Counted from the stretch's first letter, positions 7,152-14,138 are shown. The stretch is 21,733 bases of DNA from Candidatus Magasanikbacteria bacterium RIFCSPHIGHO2_02_FULL_47_14 (GCA_001784275.1 MFQB01000031.1:1-21733); one strand, 5' to 3'. The notes: generated by a model not told the origin, from the letters alone. Numbers and translations are program-made.

Positions 7152-8123
7152 TTAGTTCCGGAGGAGTTGCTCGGCTGGCGAGCCTTCTTCGAGCACCCGT
7201 TCGAGCGAGGGAATTCCGTGGCACCACTCGCGTGCGATGTCGATGACGGAGAAGGCTTTGCCGTGGAGCATCACCTCTGCCTTCCGACCCAGTCGCGCGA
7301 CCGCTTGGTCGTTCGGATGGAGTTCCGAGTGGAGCGAGGGAAGGGATGCAGTGCCGGAACTGGCGTCGATGACCCGCTCCATGAGTTCGAAGCAACCCCC
7401 CAGTGTCTCGAAAGGAACATCGCGGCCGCTGTCGAGTGACCGCAGCTCGATCCGTTCGATCGGCTTATGCACGTCGTTGTCGACCAGTCGCGGGCAGCAG
7501 GCCATCCAGCATCGGCCCTTGCCGGTGAAGATGCGTCCTGCCGCTTCTTCGGCGCTGATCCACTCTCGGAAGTGCTCTGCGTCGCGCCAGAAGGGCGGGT
7601 ATCGGTTCGGGAAGAGCAAGCTGCGTGCCGAGACACACCCATGCAAACGCGATGGCGAGTTGGCGGTCACCAGAATAAACAGGAAGTTCAAGCACCGCAG
7701 TGCGTTGACCGCCTGTACCATCTGATCTTCCGTGAGTGTTGTGTCGCTGAAATTGGGGTGAAACCCAACCGGATGCAACCAGAACGGACTGGCGCCGCCC
7801 TGTTGACGACACGCCACCTCGTACACCCACTGGTAGTAGGGAGTGTGGCTCGTGACTGCACCCCAGGCCGCGCTCCAGGCAGTGTCATCCGGGAGAGTGG
7901 CCCTGGGAAGGAGCTGTACGCCACCGTTCAGCCTTTCCAGAACCTCCACGCGGTGTTGGAGCTCTTCCACAGCCGCACCCCGAGAGGTGTGCACGTCTGT
8001 GACCACCTCGACCATGATGTCGAAGAACTCCTTCGTGACCCATGGCGGGGTGTTGCCGTTCAGACTGTGAATCGTCGTGGGAGCGGCAAAAAGATATTCA
8101 GCTTCGAGGCCGTAGCGCTTCAT
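7152..8123 (-). CDS. GCS2-family carboxylate-amine ligase (glutamate-cysteine ligase-like)
   Basis: 323 residues from ATG 8123 (MKRYGLEAEYLFAAP). The N-terminal G-x-E-x-E metal/ATP element, the VTDVHTSRGAAVEEL helix, HPVGFHPNF, the ALRCLN..LVTANSPSRLHG stretch and a late RIELRSLDSG strand together match the GCS2 family (YbdK-like ATP-dependent carboxylate-amine ligases, glutamate-cysteine ligase type 2). It probably joins a carboxylate to an amine; substrates cannot be read from sequence. At 323 residues it is somewhat shorter than E. coli YbdK. Start chosen because GGAGG (8135-8131) lies 7 nt upstream; a frame extending to 8189 would run through the leader. Base composition is strikingly G+C-rich compared with its neighbours, and it is the only gene on this strand here, so recent transfer is likely. 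It has a strong promoter and a ~200-nt structured leader. Confidence 0.78.
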   Translation of the reverse strand: MKRYGLEAEYLFAAPTTIHSLNGNTPPWVTKEFFDIMVEVVTDVHTSRGAAVEELQHRVEVLERLNGGVQLLPRATLPDDTAWSAAWGAVTSHTPYYQWVYEVACRQQGGASPFWLHPVGFHPNFSDTTLTEDQMVQAVNALRCLNFLFILVTANSPSRLHGCVSARSLLFPNRYPPFWRDAEHFREWISAEEAAGRIFTGKGRCWMACCPRLVDNDVHKPIERIELRSLDSGRDVPFETLGGCFELMERVIDASSGTASLPSLHSELHPNDQAVARLGRKAEVMLHGKAFSVIDIAREWCHGIPSLERVLEEGSPAEQLLRN

Positions 8124-8130
8124 ATGTTTT

Positions 8131-8135
8131 CCTCC
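8131..8135 (-). promoter_or_regulatory. Strong Shine-Dalgarno of GCS2-like gene
   Basis: GGAGG on the minus strand, 7 nt before ATG 8123. This decides the start and contrasts with the SD-less core genes in the window. Confidence 0.8.
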
Positions 8136-8209
8136 AGGTTGGAAAGAGCAGGTTTGGCGTCTGCGGAACGCAAAGCCTTCTCTTTTCAACTCCTCTTGAA
8201 TTTTGAAAC

Positions 8210-8235
8210 AAAAAAGCCCCGCTTGAGGCGGGGCT
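8210..8235 (-). terminator. Terminator hairpin within the GCS2-gene leader
   Basis: AGCCCCGC-loop-GCGGGGCT, an 8-bp G+C stem, is followed on the minus strand by six T residues. It lies between the minus-strand promoter (8332-8360) and the GCS2 start (8123), so it is either an attenuator or the end of a short RNA. Confidence 0.75.
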
Positions 8236-8254
8236 ATTCAATATAGAATCAAAA

Positions 8255-8284
8255 CCACACCTCAGCATTCGGGCTGGGTTGTGG
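8255..8284 (-). ncRNA. Leader hairpin upstream of terminator (possible switch)
   Basis: In the minus-strand RNA CCACA pairs with TGTGG and, inside, CAGC pairs with GCTG. The 3' arm plus following bases (GCTGAGG, 8266-8260) can instead pair with CCTC(A)AGC (8228-8221), the 5' side and loop of the terminator, giving mutually exclusive hairpins. No known riboswitch class recognised. Confidence 0.45.
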
Positions 8285-8331
8285 TAGTTGTTTGAAGTTG
8301 TTGAACGCTATTATTCATCATACGTATAATC

Positions 8332-8360
8332 AGTGTACGTCATATGGACGTGTATGTCAA
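8332..8360 (-). promoter_or_regulatory. Promoter of the GCS2-gene leader
   Basis: Minus strand TTGACA (8360-8355), 17-nt spacer, TACACT (8337-8332). A perfect -35 with ideal spacing. Transcription would start near 8325, ~200 nt before the start codon. Confidence 0.7.
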
Positions 8361-8363
8361 GAG

Positions 8364-8392
8364 TTGTCTTGTGGGTTTTAGTTAGATACAAT
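8364..8392 (+). promoter_or_regulatory. Promoter of the Mur ligase gene, leaderless
   Basis: TTGTCT (8364-8369), 17-nt spacer, TACAAT (8387-8392). The expected +1 coincides with ATG 8401, so the mRNA should be leaderless. It lies back to back with the minus-strand promoter, their -35 boxes 3 bp apart. Confidence 0.65.
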
Positions 8393-8400
8393 ATCCGGGT

Positions 8401-9777
8401 ATGTCACTAAACACACAGCTTAAACGGATTCTTCCAAAACAAGTTTTGAACCTTCGTCATTTTTTTTATGCCTGGCTGGGCGCGGTAGTATATAGGCACC
8501 CATCAGAGGAGCTGTTCGTTATTGGAGTCACCGGAACAAGTGGAAAATCGAGCACGATCTATTTTTTGCGCCAGATACTGGAGCAGGCCGGCTTTGTCGT
8601 TGGTTCACTTTCCACTATTGATTTTTATATTGCCGGCGAAGATAAGTTGAACGATCAAAAGATGACTATGCTCGGCAAGATGGCGATTCAAAGATATTTG
8701 CGGGAGATGGTACGCAAGAGATGTGACATTGCGATTGTCGAGACTACATCGGAAGGAGCTGTCCAGCATCGCCATCGATTCATCAACTACGACATGATGA
8801 TTCTCACTAACCTTTACCCTGAGCATATTGAGTCACACGGCTCTTTCGAGAATTATAAAGGAGCAAAATTGGGTATTTTAAATTACGTGTCCAAATCAAA
8901 AAGAAAACAGATAAAAAATCTAAAAAATTTGTCAAAACATACTCAGAAAATCAGTGGAAAAGTTCCGAAAACAGTGATCGTGAATGGGAACACCGAGTAT
9001 GTGTCAGAATTTTTACAATTTCACTTCGATCAAAAAATGACTTTCGGAAGCGATAGAACCAAGATATTTTCCTCGAATCAAAAAAATACTGATGAAAATT
9101 TTGTAGCAAAAGATATTCACAGCGACAAAATCGGTCTCATCTTTTCCGTTAGTGGTCATCACTTTCGAGCGCCATTATTTGGAGAGCATAATATACATAA
9201 CATCGTCGCAGCTTTGGCGGTCTTGCGGGCGCTGCAAGTCGGTTGGGAAGTTTTGCAAGATGCTATTTCGCAACTGCAGTCCCCACCCGGACGAATAGAA
9301 TTTATTAAGGAAGCAGAGGCGTACGGGTTCCAGGTCGTTGTTGACTATGCATTCGAACCAGTGGCCATGCAAAAACTGTATGATGTTGCGGATCTTCTCC
9401 AACCTAAACGTATTATCCACGTCTTTGGTTCAACCGGTGGCGGCAGAGATGCTGCCCGTCGATTTACTGTGGGTGAGTTTATCGGTTCTCGTGCAGATAT
9501 TTGCGTCGTTACTGACGAAGACCCATACGATGATAACCCGCTTGAAATTATTGCTGATGTCGTGAGGGCAGTGAAAAAGGTGGGGAAGCAAGAAGGAAAA
9601 GATCTATATATTACTCCAGACCGAAGCGATGCCATTCGATATGCGCTCGACGCAGCCAGACCAGGAGACCTGGTGTTGATTACCGGCAAGGGGAGTGAAC
9701 AAGGCATGGTAAAAAAGGGGAAGTTGATTCCCTGGGATGATCGGGAGGTTGTTCGCGACTATCTGCAAAACAAGTAA
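8401..9777 (+). CDS. Mur ligase family protein, MurE-like
   Basis: 458 residues. ATP-binding loop GVTGTSGKSST at ~42-52, Mur-specific ETTSEG and NLYPEHIESHGSFENYKGAK segments in the central domain, GEHNIHNIVAALAV, then the C-terminal domain with GRIEFI, VVDYAFEP, FGSTGGGRD and TDEDPYDDNP. This order is that of MurE (UDP-MurNAc-L-Ala-D-Glu:third-residue ligase), a cytoplasmic step of peptidoglycan synthesis. The usual ~90-residue N-terminal UDP-binding domain is reduced to ~40 residues. The classical DNPR/DNPA specificity motif is replaced by an EDPYDDNP segment, so which amino acid is added is unclear; a MurE-related but distinct Mur ligase remains possible. ATG 8401 is supported by the promoter ending ~8 nt upstream. 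The lysine-rich stretch near residues 165-190 looks like a local insertion. It begins the envelope gene block. Confidence 0.85.
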   Translation: MSLNTQLKRILPKQVLNLRHFFYAWLGAVVYRHPSEELFVIGVTGTSGKSSTIYFLRQILEQAGFVVGSLSTIDFYIAGEDKLNDQKMTMLGKMAIQRYLREMVRKRCDIAIVETTSEGAVQHRHRFINYDMMILTNLYPEHIESHGSFENYKGAKLGILNYVSKSKRKQIKNLKNLSKHTQKISGKVPKTVIVNGNTEYVSEFLQFHFDQKMTFGSDRTKIFSSNQKNTDENFVAKDIHSDKIGLIFSVSGHHFRAPLFGEHNIHNIVAALAVLRALQVGWEVLQDAISQLQSPPGRIEFIKEAEAYGFQVVVDYAFEPVAMQKLYDVADLLQPKRIIHVFGSTGGGRDAARRFTVGEFIGSRADICVVTDEDPYDDNPLEIIADVVRAVKKVGKQEGKDLYITPDRSDAIRYALDAARPGDLVLITGKGSEQGMVKKGKLIPWDDREVVRDYLQNK

Positions 9778-9779
9778 GA

Positions 9780-9808
9780 TTTACGTTTTTCTTTTTATCG
9801 TCTATACT
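9780..9808 (+). promoter_or_regulatory. Promoter of the DivIC-like gene, leaderless
   Basis: TTTACG (9780-9785), 17-nt spacer, TATACT (9803-9808), ending 6 nt before ATG 9815. Expected +1 falls at the A of ATG. Confidence 0.6.
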
Positions 9809-9814
9809 ATAGAC

Positions 9815-10243
9815 ATGACTTTCGATAGAGAAAGTAAAGATCAGTCGTTTGTACGGCGATTTTTTCGATCCCGTCTTTTTTTGATTATTCTTTTGGTCTT
9901 TATTACGCTTGTCGCTCTGAGCTATGCACGGGCATATTATCAAGATTATACGATTCGGCAGGAGATCAAGACTTTGGAGGGAGAGGTCCAGCGGTTAGAA
10001 CGAAAACGACTTGAGTCTCTCGATATCTTAAACTATGTCATGAGTGATGCCTTTGTGGAAGAAAAGGCCCGCCGAGAGCTGAATATGAAAAAACCGGGCG
10101 AGCACGTGGCTATTATTGAGGGTCAAGGAGGTGGTTTATCTACGACCCCATCCCTTGAAGCAGAGAGCGAAGATCCTAGACAAGATATATCGAATCCTTT
10201 AAAATGGGTATATTACTTTTTTAACTCTTCGTATGGCAGATGA
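9815..10243 (+). CDS. Septum formation initiator (DivIC/FtsB/FtsL-like)
   Basis: 142 residues: a short basic cytoplasmic N-terminus (MTFDRESKDQSFVRRFF), one TM helix at ~20-40 (LFLIILLVFITLVALSY), then a coiled coil (IRQEIKTLEGEVQRLERKRL) and the segment AFVEEKARRELNMKKPGEHV, typical of the DivIC/FtsB family (A-R-x-x-L-x-M/Y-x-x-P-G-E). Such proteins bridge FtsL/FtsQ and septal synthases at the division site. The C-terminal tail is Ser/Pro-rich. A start at 9737 would overlap the Mur ligase and lacks support; ATG 9815 lies just downstream of TATACT. The 3' end overlaps the next gene by 11 nt, so both are probably one transcript. Confidence 0.85.
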   Translation: MTFDRESKDQSFVRRFFRSRLFLIILLVFITLVALSYARAYYQDYTIRQEIKTLEGEVQRLERKRLESLDILNYVMSDAFVEEKARRELNMKKPGEHVAIIEGQGGGLSTTPSLEAESEDPRQDISNPLKWVYYFFNSSYGR

Positions 10244-11300
10244 CATGCAATATCAATTTAAGAAAGAAATTGGAGAAAGTGTGGAGAAGACAGTGAAGAT
10301 GGAGATCACACCATCAAAATCCCCTTTGTTAATTATTGTAAGTGGTATTATTGGCGCCTTGCTCGTCGGTGTCGTTGTCTTTTATGTTGTCATTATGCGT
10401 CAAGTGAAGAACTTATCTCAAACACCTGTCGTTTTAAAGTCAGCCGAGGTTCTTGGTGTGCCGGTAGCTACAGTGAATGGAGCGCCAATACTGTATACTG
10501 ATTATATCGATGACGTGAACACACTTGCTCGGTTTTATCGTGATGCGGAACAGGGCTTGCCGGCCATCACTGACGAACAGATTTCAGATATGGCAATCAG
10601 TCGTTTGGTTGGATTGACTATGGTTGAAACTATCGCCGACAACTACGGCGTAGAGGTAACGACTGACGACATTGACGCAAAAAAAACAGAGTTGCTTGCA
10701 AATTTTGCAAGTGAAAGTGAGGCAGAACAAGAAGTCATGAACACCTACGGATGGTCGCTCGACACGTACATCGATAAGGTCATTATCCCACTGATTCGTG
10801 AAGAAAAAACAGCTGCGGCGTTTGCTTCAAGTACTGATCCTGAAGGTGCGCAATATCAGACCGAAGAAGCGCATGCTCGACATATCTTATTTCGAGTAGA
10901 ACAGGAAAACGAAGATGCAACGGTAAAAGCTCAGGCACAAGAAGTATTAAATCGTGTCAAAAGTGGAGAAGACTTTGCGAAGCTTGCACAAGAGTTTGGA
11001 AGCGACGGTACCAGTCAGGTCGGCGGGGACCTTGGTTGGTTTGGCCGCGGCGTCATGGTCAAAGAATTTGAAGACGCTGCATTTGCGCTGGAACCCGGAC
11101 AAGTCAGTGACGAGTTGGTAAAGACAGAGTTCGGATACCATATTATTCGTGTGGACGAGAAGCGACTCGGTCGGAACTTCACTGTGTTTATGGATAACCA
11201 ATTGCGTAATGCACAGATTGTGATGCGCGTGCCAATTCACAATCCATTTGAGCTATTGACTCCTCCACAAGACGCCGGAGCAACGTCAACGCAAGGCTAG
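10233..11300 (+). CDS. Membrane-anchored PpiC/SurA-like peptidyl-prolyl isomerase
   Basis: 355 residues. Cytoplasmic N-terminus, one TM helix at ~31-54 (LLIIVSGIIGALLVGVVVFY) with no lipobox, a SurA_N-type helical chaperone region (~75-200: NGAPILYTDYIDDVN, AISRLVGLTMVE), then a parvulin domain (~210-310) with ARHILF, FAKLAQEFGSDGTSQVGGDLG W and FGYHIIRVDEK. Extracytoplasmic foldase for secreted or envelope proteins. It may start at ATG 10233 or 10245; the first overlaps divIC by 11 nt. The C-terminus is a short Thr/Ala-rich tail. It is followed by a 21-nt hairpin and tRNA-Gly. Confidence 0.9.
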   Translation: MADDMQYQFKKEIGESVEKTVKMEITPSKSPLLIIVSGIIGALLVGVVVFYVVIMRQVKNLSQTPVVLKSAEVLGVPVATVNGAPILYTDYIDDVNTLARFYRDAEQGLPAITDEQISDMAISRLVGLTMVETIADNYGVEVTTDDIDAKKTELLANFASESEAEQEVMNTYGWSLDTYIDKVIIPLIREEKTAAAFASSTDPEGAQYQTEEAHARHILFRVEQENEDATVKAQAQEVLNRVKSGEDFAKLAQEFGSDGTSQVGGDLGWFGRGVMVKEFEDAAFALEPGQVSDELVKTEFGYHIIRVDEKRLGRNFTVFMDNQLRNAQIVMRVPIHNPFELLTPPQDAGATSTQG

Positions 11301-11315
11301 CTTCTTCAAGTGAGG

Positions 11316-11336
11316 GCAGGAGAGTCATTCTCCTGC
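11316..11336 (+). other. Hairpin just 5' of tRNA-Gly
   Basis: GCAGGAGA-GTCAT-TCTCCTGC is a perfect 8-bp stem ending 3 nt before the tRNA-Gly 5' end. No T run follows, so it is a poor terminator; it may protect the mRNA 3' end or aid processing of the tRNA precursor. Confidence 0.6.
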
Positions 11337-11339
11337 TGT

Positions 11340-11411
11340 GCGGGTGTAGTACAATGGTTAGTACATCGGCTTCCCAAGCCGAGGACGGCGGTTCGATTCC
11401 GCTCACCCGCT
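11340..11411 (+). tRNA. tRNA-Gly (anticodon CCC)
   Basis: Acceptor GCGGGTG/CACCCGC, D-stem GTAC/GTAC, anticodon stem TCGGC/GCCGA with loop TTCCCAA (CCC), T-arm GGCGG-TTCGATT-CCGCT, discriminator T. CCA is not encoded. Confidence 0.93.
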
Positions 11412-11419
11412 CTACATAT

Positions 11420-11752
11420 ATGTTGGAGGAGTCTCCCTACGTCAAAATTCGTGTCACAGTTCCTGTTGAAGCAGTTGACCAGGTTCGCCAAGCCCTTGGC
11501 GATACCGGAGCAGGTCAGATTGGTAACTACTCGTACTGTGCCTTTACGTATCCGGTCACCGGCTACTTCAAACCGGAAGGGGGCGCAGATCCGGCTGTTG
11601 GTACAGTAGGCAAACTGGAAACAGTGCAAGAGGTTATGATAGAAGCGATTTGTCACAAAGATATCATAAAACAGGTAATTGAAGCAGTTGTTTCAGTTCA
11701 CCCTTACGAAGAACCGGCGATTGACATCATGCCCCGCTACGAACTACAATGA
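11420..11752 (+). CDS. NIF3/CutA-like small domain protein (YqfO central-domain type)
   Basis: 110 residues from ATG 11420 (MLEESPYVKIRVTVP). The pattern VKIRVTVPVEAVDQVRQALGD, GAGQIGNYSYCAF, GYFKPEGGADPAVG and a late VVSVHPYEEPAIDIMPRYEL matches the ferredoxin-like/CutA-like domain found inserted in NIF3/YqfO proteins and also as a free-standing small protein. A role in metal or nucleotide binding is often suggested; function is not established. It lies only 8 nt after tRNA-Gly and ends 10 nt before tRNA-Thr, so tRNA maturation (RNase Z on one side, RNase P on the other) would itself release a near-leaderless mRNA. No Shine-Dalgarno. Confidence 0.85.
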   Translation: MLEESPYVKIRVTVPVEAVDQVRQALGDTGAGQIGNYSYCAFTYPVTGYFKPEGGADPAVGTVGKLETVQEVMIEAICHKDIIKQVIEAVVSVHPYEEPAIDIMPRYELQ

Positions 11753-11762
11753 TGCTCCATAT

Positions 11763-11835
11763 GCCGATGTAGCTCAGCTGGTAGAGCAATTCCTTCGTAA
11801 GGAAGTGGTCGGAGGTTCGAATCCTCTCATCGGCT
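11763..11835 (+). tRNA. tRNA-Thr (anticodon CGU)
   Basis: Acceptor GCCGATG/CATCGGC, D-stem GCTC/GAGC, anticodon loop TTCGTAA (CGT), T-arm GGAGG-TTCGAAT-CCTCT, discriminator T, no encoded CCA. Confidence 0.94.
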
Positions 11836-11855
11836 CATACACGGAATTGATAGAA

Positions 11856-11885
11856 AATCGGTCACCTTAGGCGACCGATTTTTTG
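11856..11885 (+). terminator. Rho-independent terminator after tRNA-Thr
   Basis: AATCGGTC pairs with GACCGATT around a short loop, followed by six T residues. It ends the tRNA-Gly/NIF3-like/tRNA-Thr unit. The T run overlaps the region where a -35 for ftsE would lie. Confidence 0.85.
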
Positions 11886-11898
11886 TTTGAATAATTTA

Positions 11899-11907
11899 TG
11901 TTATACT
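11899..11907 (+). promoter_or_regulatory. Extended -10 promoter of ftsE
   Basis: TG-T-TATACT (hexamer 11902-11907) ends 9 nt before ATG 11917; no Shine-Dalgarno. Near-leaderless transcript expected. Confidence 0.6.
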
Positions 11908-11916
11908 GATCAACGT

Positions 11917-12597
11917 ATGATTACGATGAAGGGTGTCTCTAAAATATATTCTTCTGACTCAATTGCACTCGAAGATGTCCACTTGCACATTGGAGCAGGT
12001 GAGTTTGTTTCCGTGGTAGGACAAAGCGGGACCGGAAAGACGACCTTAGTAAAATTACTGACTGCAGAAGAGCGACCAACGCATGGAAATATCGAAGTCG
12101 GTGGATGGGACATTACGAGAATTTCTCGCAGCGACGTGCCGCTGCTTCGACGACAGATCGGAGTGATTTTTCAAGACTTTAAATTGCTTCCCAAAAAAAC
12201 AGTTGAAGAAAATGTTTCGTTTGCCATGCAAGTGGCAGGCGAGGGAAGACGCAGAATTCGTGAAGTGGTGCCGCGTGTCTTGGACATTGTCGGTTTGTCA
12301 AATAAACTGGAACGATATCCAACGCAACTGTCAGGCGGTGAGCAACAGCGGGTGGCGATTGCGCGCGCCTTGGTGCATCGACCAAAAATTTTGGTTGCAG
12401 ATGAGCCAACCGGAAATTTGGATGCAGTAAATACGCAGGAGATTATTGAGATTTTGAAAAAAATAAATGAGTTTGGCACCACGATCGTTCTTGTCACCCA
12501 TGCACGAGATATTGTGAATCAACTCGAGCGGCGAGTGATCACCTTATCTCAGGGGCGCGTGGTAGCGGATGAAGCTCATGGAAAATATCGACTATAG
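11917..12597 (+). CDS. ftsE: Cell division ATP-binding protein FtsE
   Basis: 226 residues from ATG 11917 (MITMKGVSKIY). ABC ATPase with Walker A GQSGTGKTT (~35-43), Q-loop VIFQDFKLL, signature LSGGEQQRVAIARAL (~138), Walker B ILVADEPTGNLD (~159-169) and switch His in LVTHA. FtsE partners with FtsX to gate peptidoglycan hydrolases at the septum. Identity rests on size and on the following ftsX. The frame could open earlier (11887) but that region holds the promoter. Only 2 nt separate its stop from the ftsX ATG, a typical two-gene operon. Confidence 0.94.
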   Translation: MITMKGVSKIYSSDSIALEDVHLHIGAGEFVSVVGQSGTGKTTLVKLLTAEERPTHGNIEVGGWDITRISRSDVPLLRRQIGVIFQDFKLLPKKTVEENVSFAMQVAGEGRRRIREVVPRVLDIVGLSNKLERYPTQLSGGEQQRVAIARALVHRPKILVADEPTGNLDAVNTQEIIEILKKINEFGTTIVLVTHARDIVNQLERRVITLSQGRVVADEAHGKYRL

Positions 12598-12599
12598 CT

Positions 12600-13508
12600 A
12601 TGCTTTCCTTTTTACGAATCGTCAAATTCGCGTTGCAGGATATCGGCAGGAACTTTAGTTTGTCATTCATGACCGTTTTGATTTTGGTGTTGATGTTATT
12701 ATCTATCAACACGCTTGTGGCAGTGCATGTCTTAACCGAAAAAGCGGTATCTTCTGTAAAAGAGCAACTCAGCGTGAGCATTCACTTTCGCCAGGACGTG
12801 AAAGACGAACAGGTCACAGAGGTACAGTCATTTATCAACTCGTTTCCGGCAGTGACCTCAGTTGAATTTTTGAATAGGGATGAGGTGCTGCAACAGTTTA
12901 AAGATATACACAAAGAGAACCCGGATATCTTGTCTTCTTTAAATGAGCTTGGGGATAATCCATTTGGTCCGACCATGATTATCACCACACGTGAGCCCTC
13001 AGACTACGAAAAAGTTATTACTGCAATCAGCGTTCCTGAATATGAAGGTATAATCGAGTCCAAAACGTTTCAGGATACACAAAAAGCCATTGACCGAATC
13101 GGGTCGATTACCGCACAAGTTCAAAAGTTTGTCTTTGTCTTAACCGGTCTCTTCGGAATCATTTCATTTTTGGTTATCTTTAATACGATCCGGGTAGCGA
13201 TTTACACACAGCGGATAGAGATTAGTATTAAAAAATTAGTCGGTGCATCGAACTGGTTTGTGCGCGGCCCTTACCTCATTGAGGCGCTGGTATTTACGTT
13301 TTTAAGTGTGATACTCACATTTGTGATTATGTACTTTGTCGTCCAGTTTATTGACCCATTTGTAAGTGTTGTTTTCTCATCCGAAAAATTCTTGACAAAT
13401 TACTTTCTCTCTCATATACTGGTGCTCGCCGGCGCCGAGTTCGGCATCGTTCTTCTCCTCACATTTGTCACCAGTTTTTTGGCCATGCGTCGGTATTTGC
13501 GGGTCTAG
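12600..13508 (+). CDS. ftsX: Cell division protein FtsX
   Basis: 302 residues. TM1 at ~22-46 (FMTVLILVLMLLSINTLVAV), an extracytoplasmic domain at ~50-165 (VSIHFRQDV, FINSFPAVTSVEFLNRDEV, NPFGPTMIIT), then three TM helices (FVLTGLFGIISFLVIFN; ALVFTFLSVILTFVIMYFV; a final pair at the C-terminus). The EISIKKLVGASNWFVRGPYL loop is the classical FtsX/MacB motif that contacts the ATPase. With FtsE it forms the complex controlling septal hydrolases. No hydrolase partner lies in the window. Followed by an A+T-rich terminator. Confidence 0.94.
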   Translation: MLSFLRIVKFALQDIGRNFSLSFMTVLILVLMLLSINTLVAVHVLTEKAVSSVKEQLSVSIHFRQDVKDEQVTEVQSFINSFPAVTSVEFLNRDEVLQQFKDIHKENPDILSSLNELGDNPFGPTMIITTREPSDYEKVITAISVPEYEGIIESKTFQDTQKAIDRIGSITAQVQKFVFVLTGLFGIISFLVIFNTIRVAIYTQRIEISIKKLVGASNWFVRGPYLIEALVFTFLSVILTFVIMYFVVQFIDPFVSVVFSSEKFLTNYFLSHILVLAGAEFGIVLLLTFVTSFLAMRRYLRV

Positions 13509-13538
13509 TGAGGTGTTTCCATCCACGCATTTTGACTG

Positions 13539-13571
13539 TTCCAAATTGCTTTCGTATTTGGAATTTGTTTT
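13539..13571 (+). terminator. Terminator after ftsX
   Basis: TTCCAAAT-loop-ATTTGGAA, 8-bp A+T-rich stem, followed by TTTGTTTT. Weak stem but well placed, 30 nt after the ftsX stop. Confidence 0.5.
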
Positions 13572-13586
13572 CGTGAGATGTCATAT

Positions 13587-13657
13587 TCCGGGATCGTCTA
13601 GCGGTAGGACATCGGCCTTTGAAGCCGAGTACCCTGGTTCGAATCCAGGTCCCGGAG
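13587..13657 (+). tRNA. tRNA-Gln (anticodon UUG)
   Basis: Acceptor TCCGGGA/TCCCGGA, D-arm with GCGGTAGG, anticodon stem TCGGC/GCCGA with loop CTTTGAA (TTG), T-arm CCTGG-TTCGAAT-CCAGG, discriminator G, no encoded CCA. Confidence 0.92.
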
Positions 13658-13674
13658 CAGCGGTTTTTCTGGCC

Positions 13675-13703
13675 TTGAAAGGGAGAGTAAAACCGTGTAC
13701 CAT
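13675..13703 (+). promoter_or_regulatory. Promoter of split tRNA-Asn
   Basis: TTGAAA (13675-13680), 17-nt spacer, TACCAT (13698-13703). Expected start near 13710, 7 nt before the tRNA. Confidence 0.55.
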
Positions 13704-13716
13704 AGTGTTGGTTTAT

Positions 13717-14122
13717 TCGGCGGTAGCTCAGTGGTAGAGCAGTTGGCTGTTTTTTTTAGCAGCCCCCGATGGTAACGTCGGGGTGTCAACGAGGTGAACT
13801 GACGGAAAGCCTGCGTCCCCGCAAGGGGTATATGGTGATCCGCAGCCAAGTCTCATTTTTTCTTGAATCCCTTTTGTGTACTGTCTCTCTTTGTATAAGA
13901 GAAACATCCGTTGGGTCAGAGAAAATGTGAAAGGTTCAGAGACTATCCCGCAAGGGAGTACTTTGCGTCGATGTATCATCGACGCATGGGAAGCGCCTCG
14001 CACCCTCACGCTCCTCGACTTGTTCGAGGTTATTGGCGCGGGTGATAAGATAGTCCACCCTTCCTTGAAAAAGGGAGATCAGTGTAACCAATTGGTCGCG
14101 AGTTCGAATCTCGCCCGCCGAG
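13717..14122 (+). tRNA. tRNA-Asn (anticodon GUU), interrupted by group I intron
   Basis: Two exons, 13717-13750 and 14085-14122, join to a full cloverleaf: acceptor TCGGCGG/CCGCCGA, D-stem GCTC/GAGC, anticodon stem GTTGG/CCAAT, anticodon loop CTGTTAA (GTT = Asn), variable loop TGGTC, T-arm GCGAG-TTCGAAT-CTCGC, discriminator G. The break lies inside the anticodon, after its second base. Neither exon alone makes a tRNA. CCA not encoded. If no other Asn tRNA exists, decoding of Asn codons depends on splicing. Confidence 0.92.
13751..14084 (+). ncRNA. Group I self-splicing intron in tRNA-Asn
   Basis: 334 nt. P1: exon GGCTGT pairs with intron GCAGCC (13759-13764) with the expected U-G wobble at the 5' splice site. 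The last intron base is G (14084). P7 is seen as GACTATC (13941-13947) with GATAGTC (14049-14055), embedded in the R-like TTCAGAGACTATC and S-like AAGATAGTCC. Further helices: CCCC-GCAA-GGGG GNRA hairpin (13817-13828) inside CTGCG/CGCAG, TGCGTCGATG/CATCGACGCA in the P8-side region, and a P9 hairpin CCCTT/AAGGG (14058-14075). The 3' exon TAA can pair with TTA of the guide for P10. There is no LAGLIDADG, HNH or GIY-YIG frame within, so it is likely a compact ribozyme without its own homing enzyme. The P3 strands were not assigned by eye. Confidence 0.9.
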
Positions 14123-14138
14123 CTAGTCAGGAACATGT

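Noticed and set aside
7467..8246. Plus-strand 259-codon frame over the GCS2-like gene
   Set aside because: G+C-rich shadow frame; the opposite strand has a clear family signature, Shine-Dalgarno and promoter.
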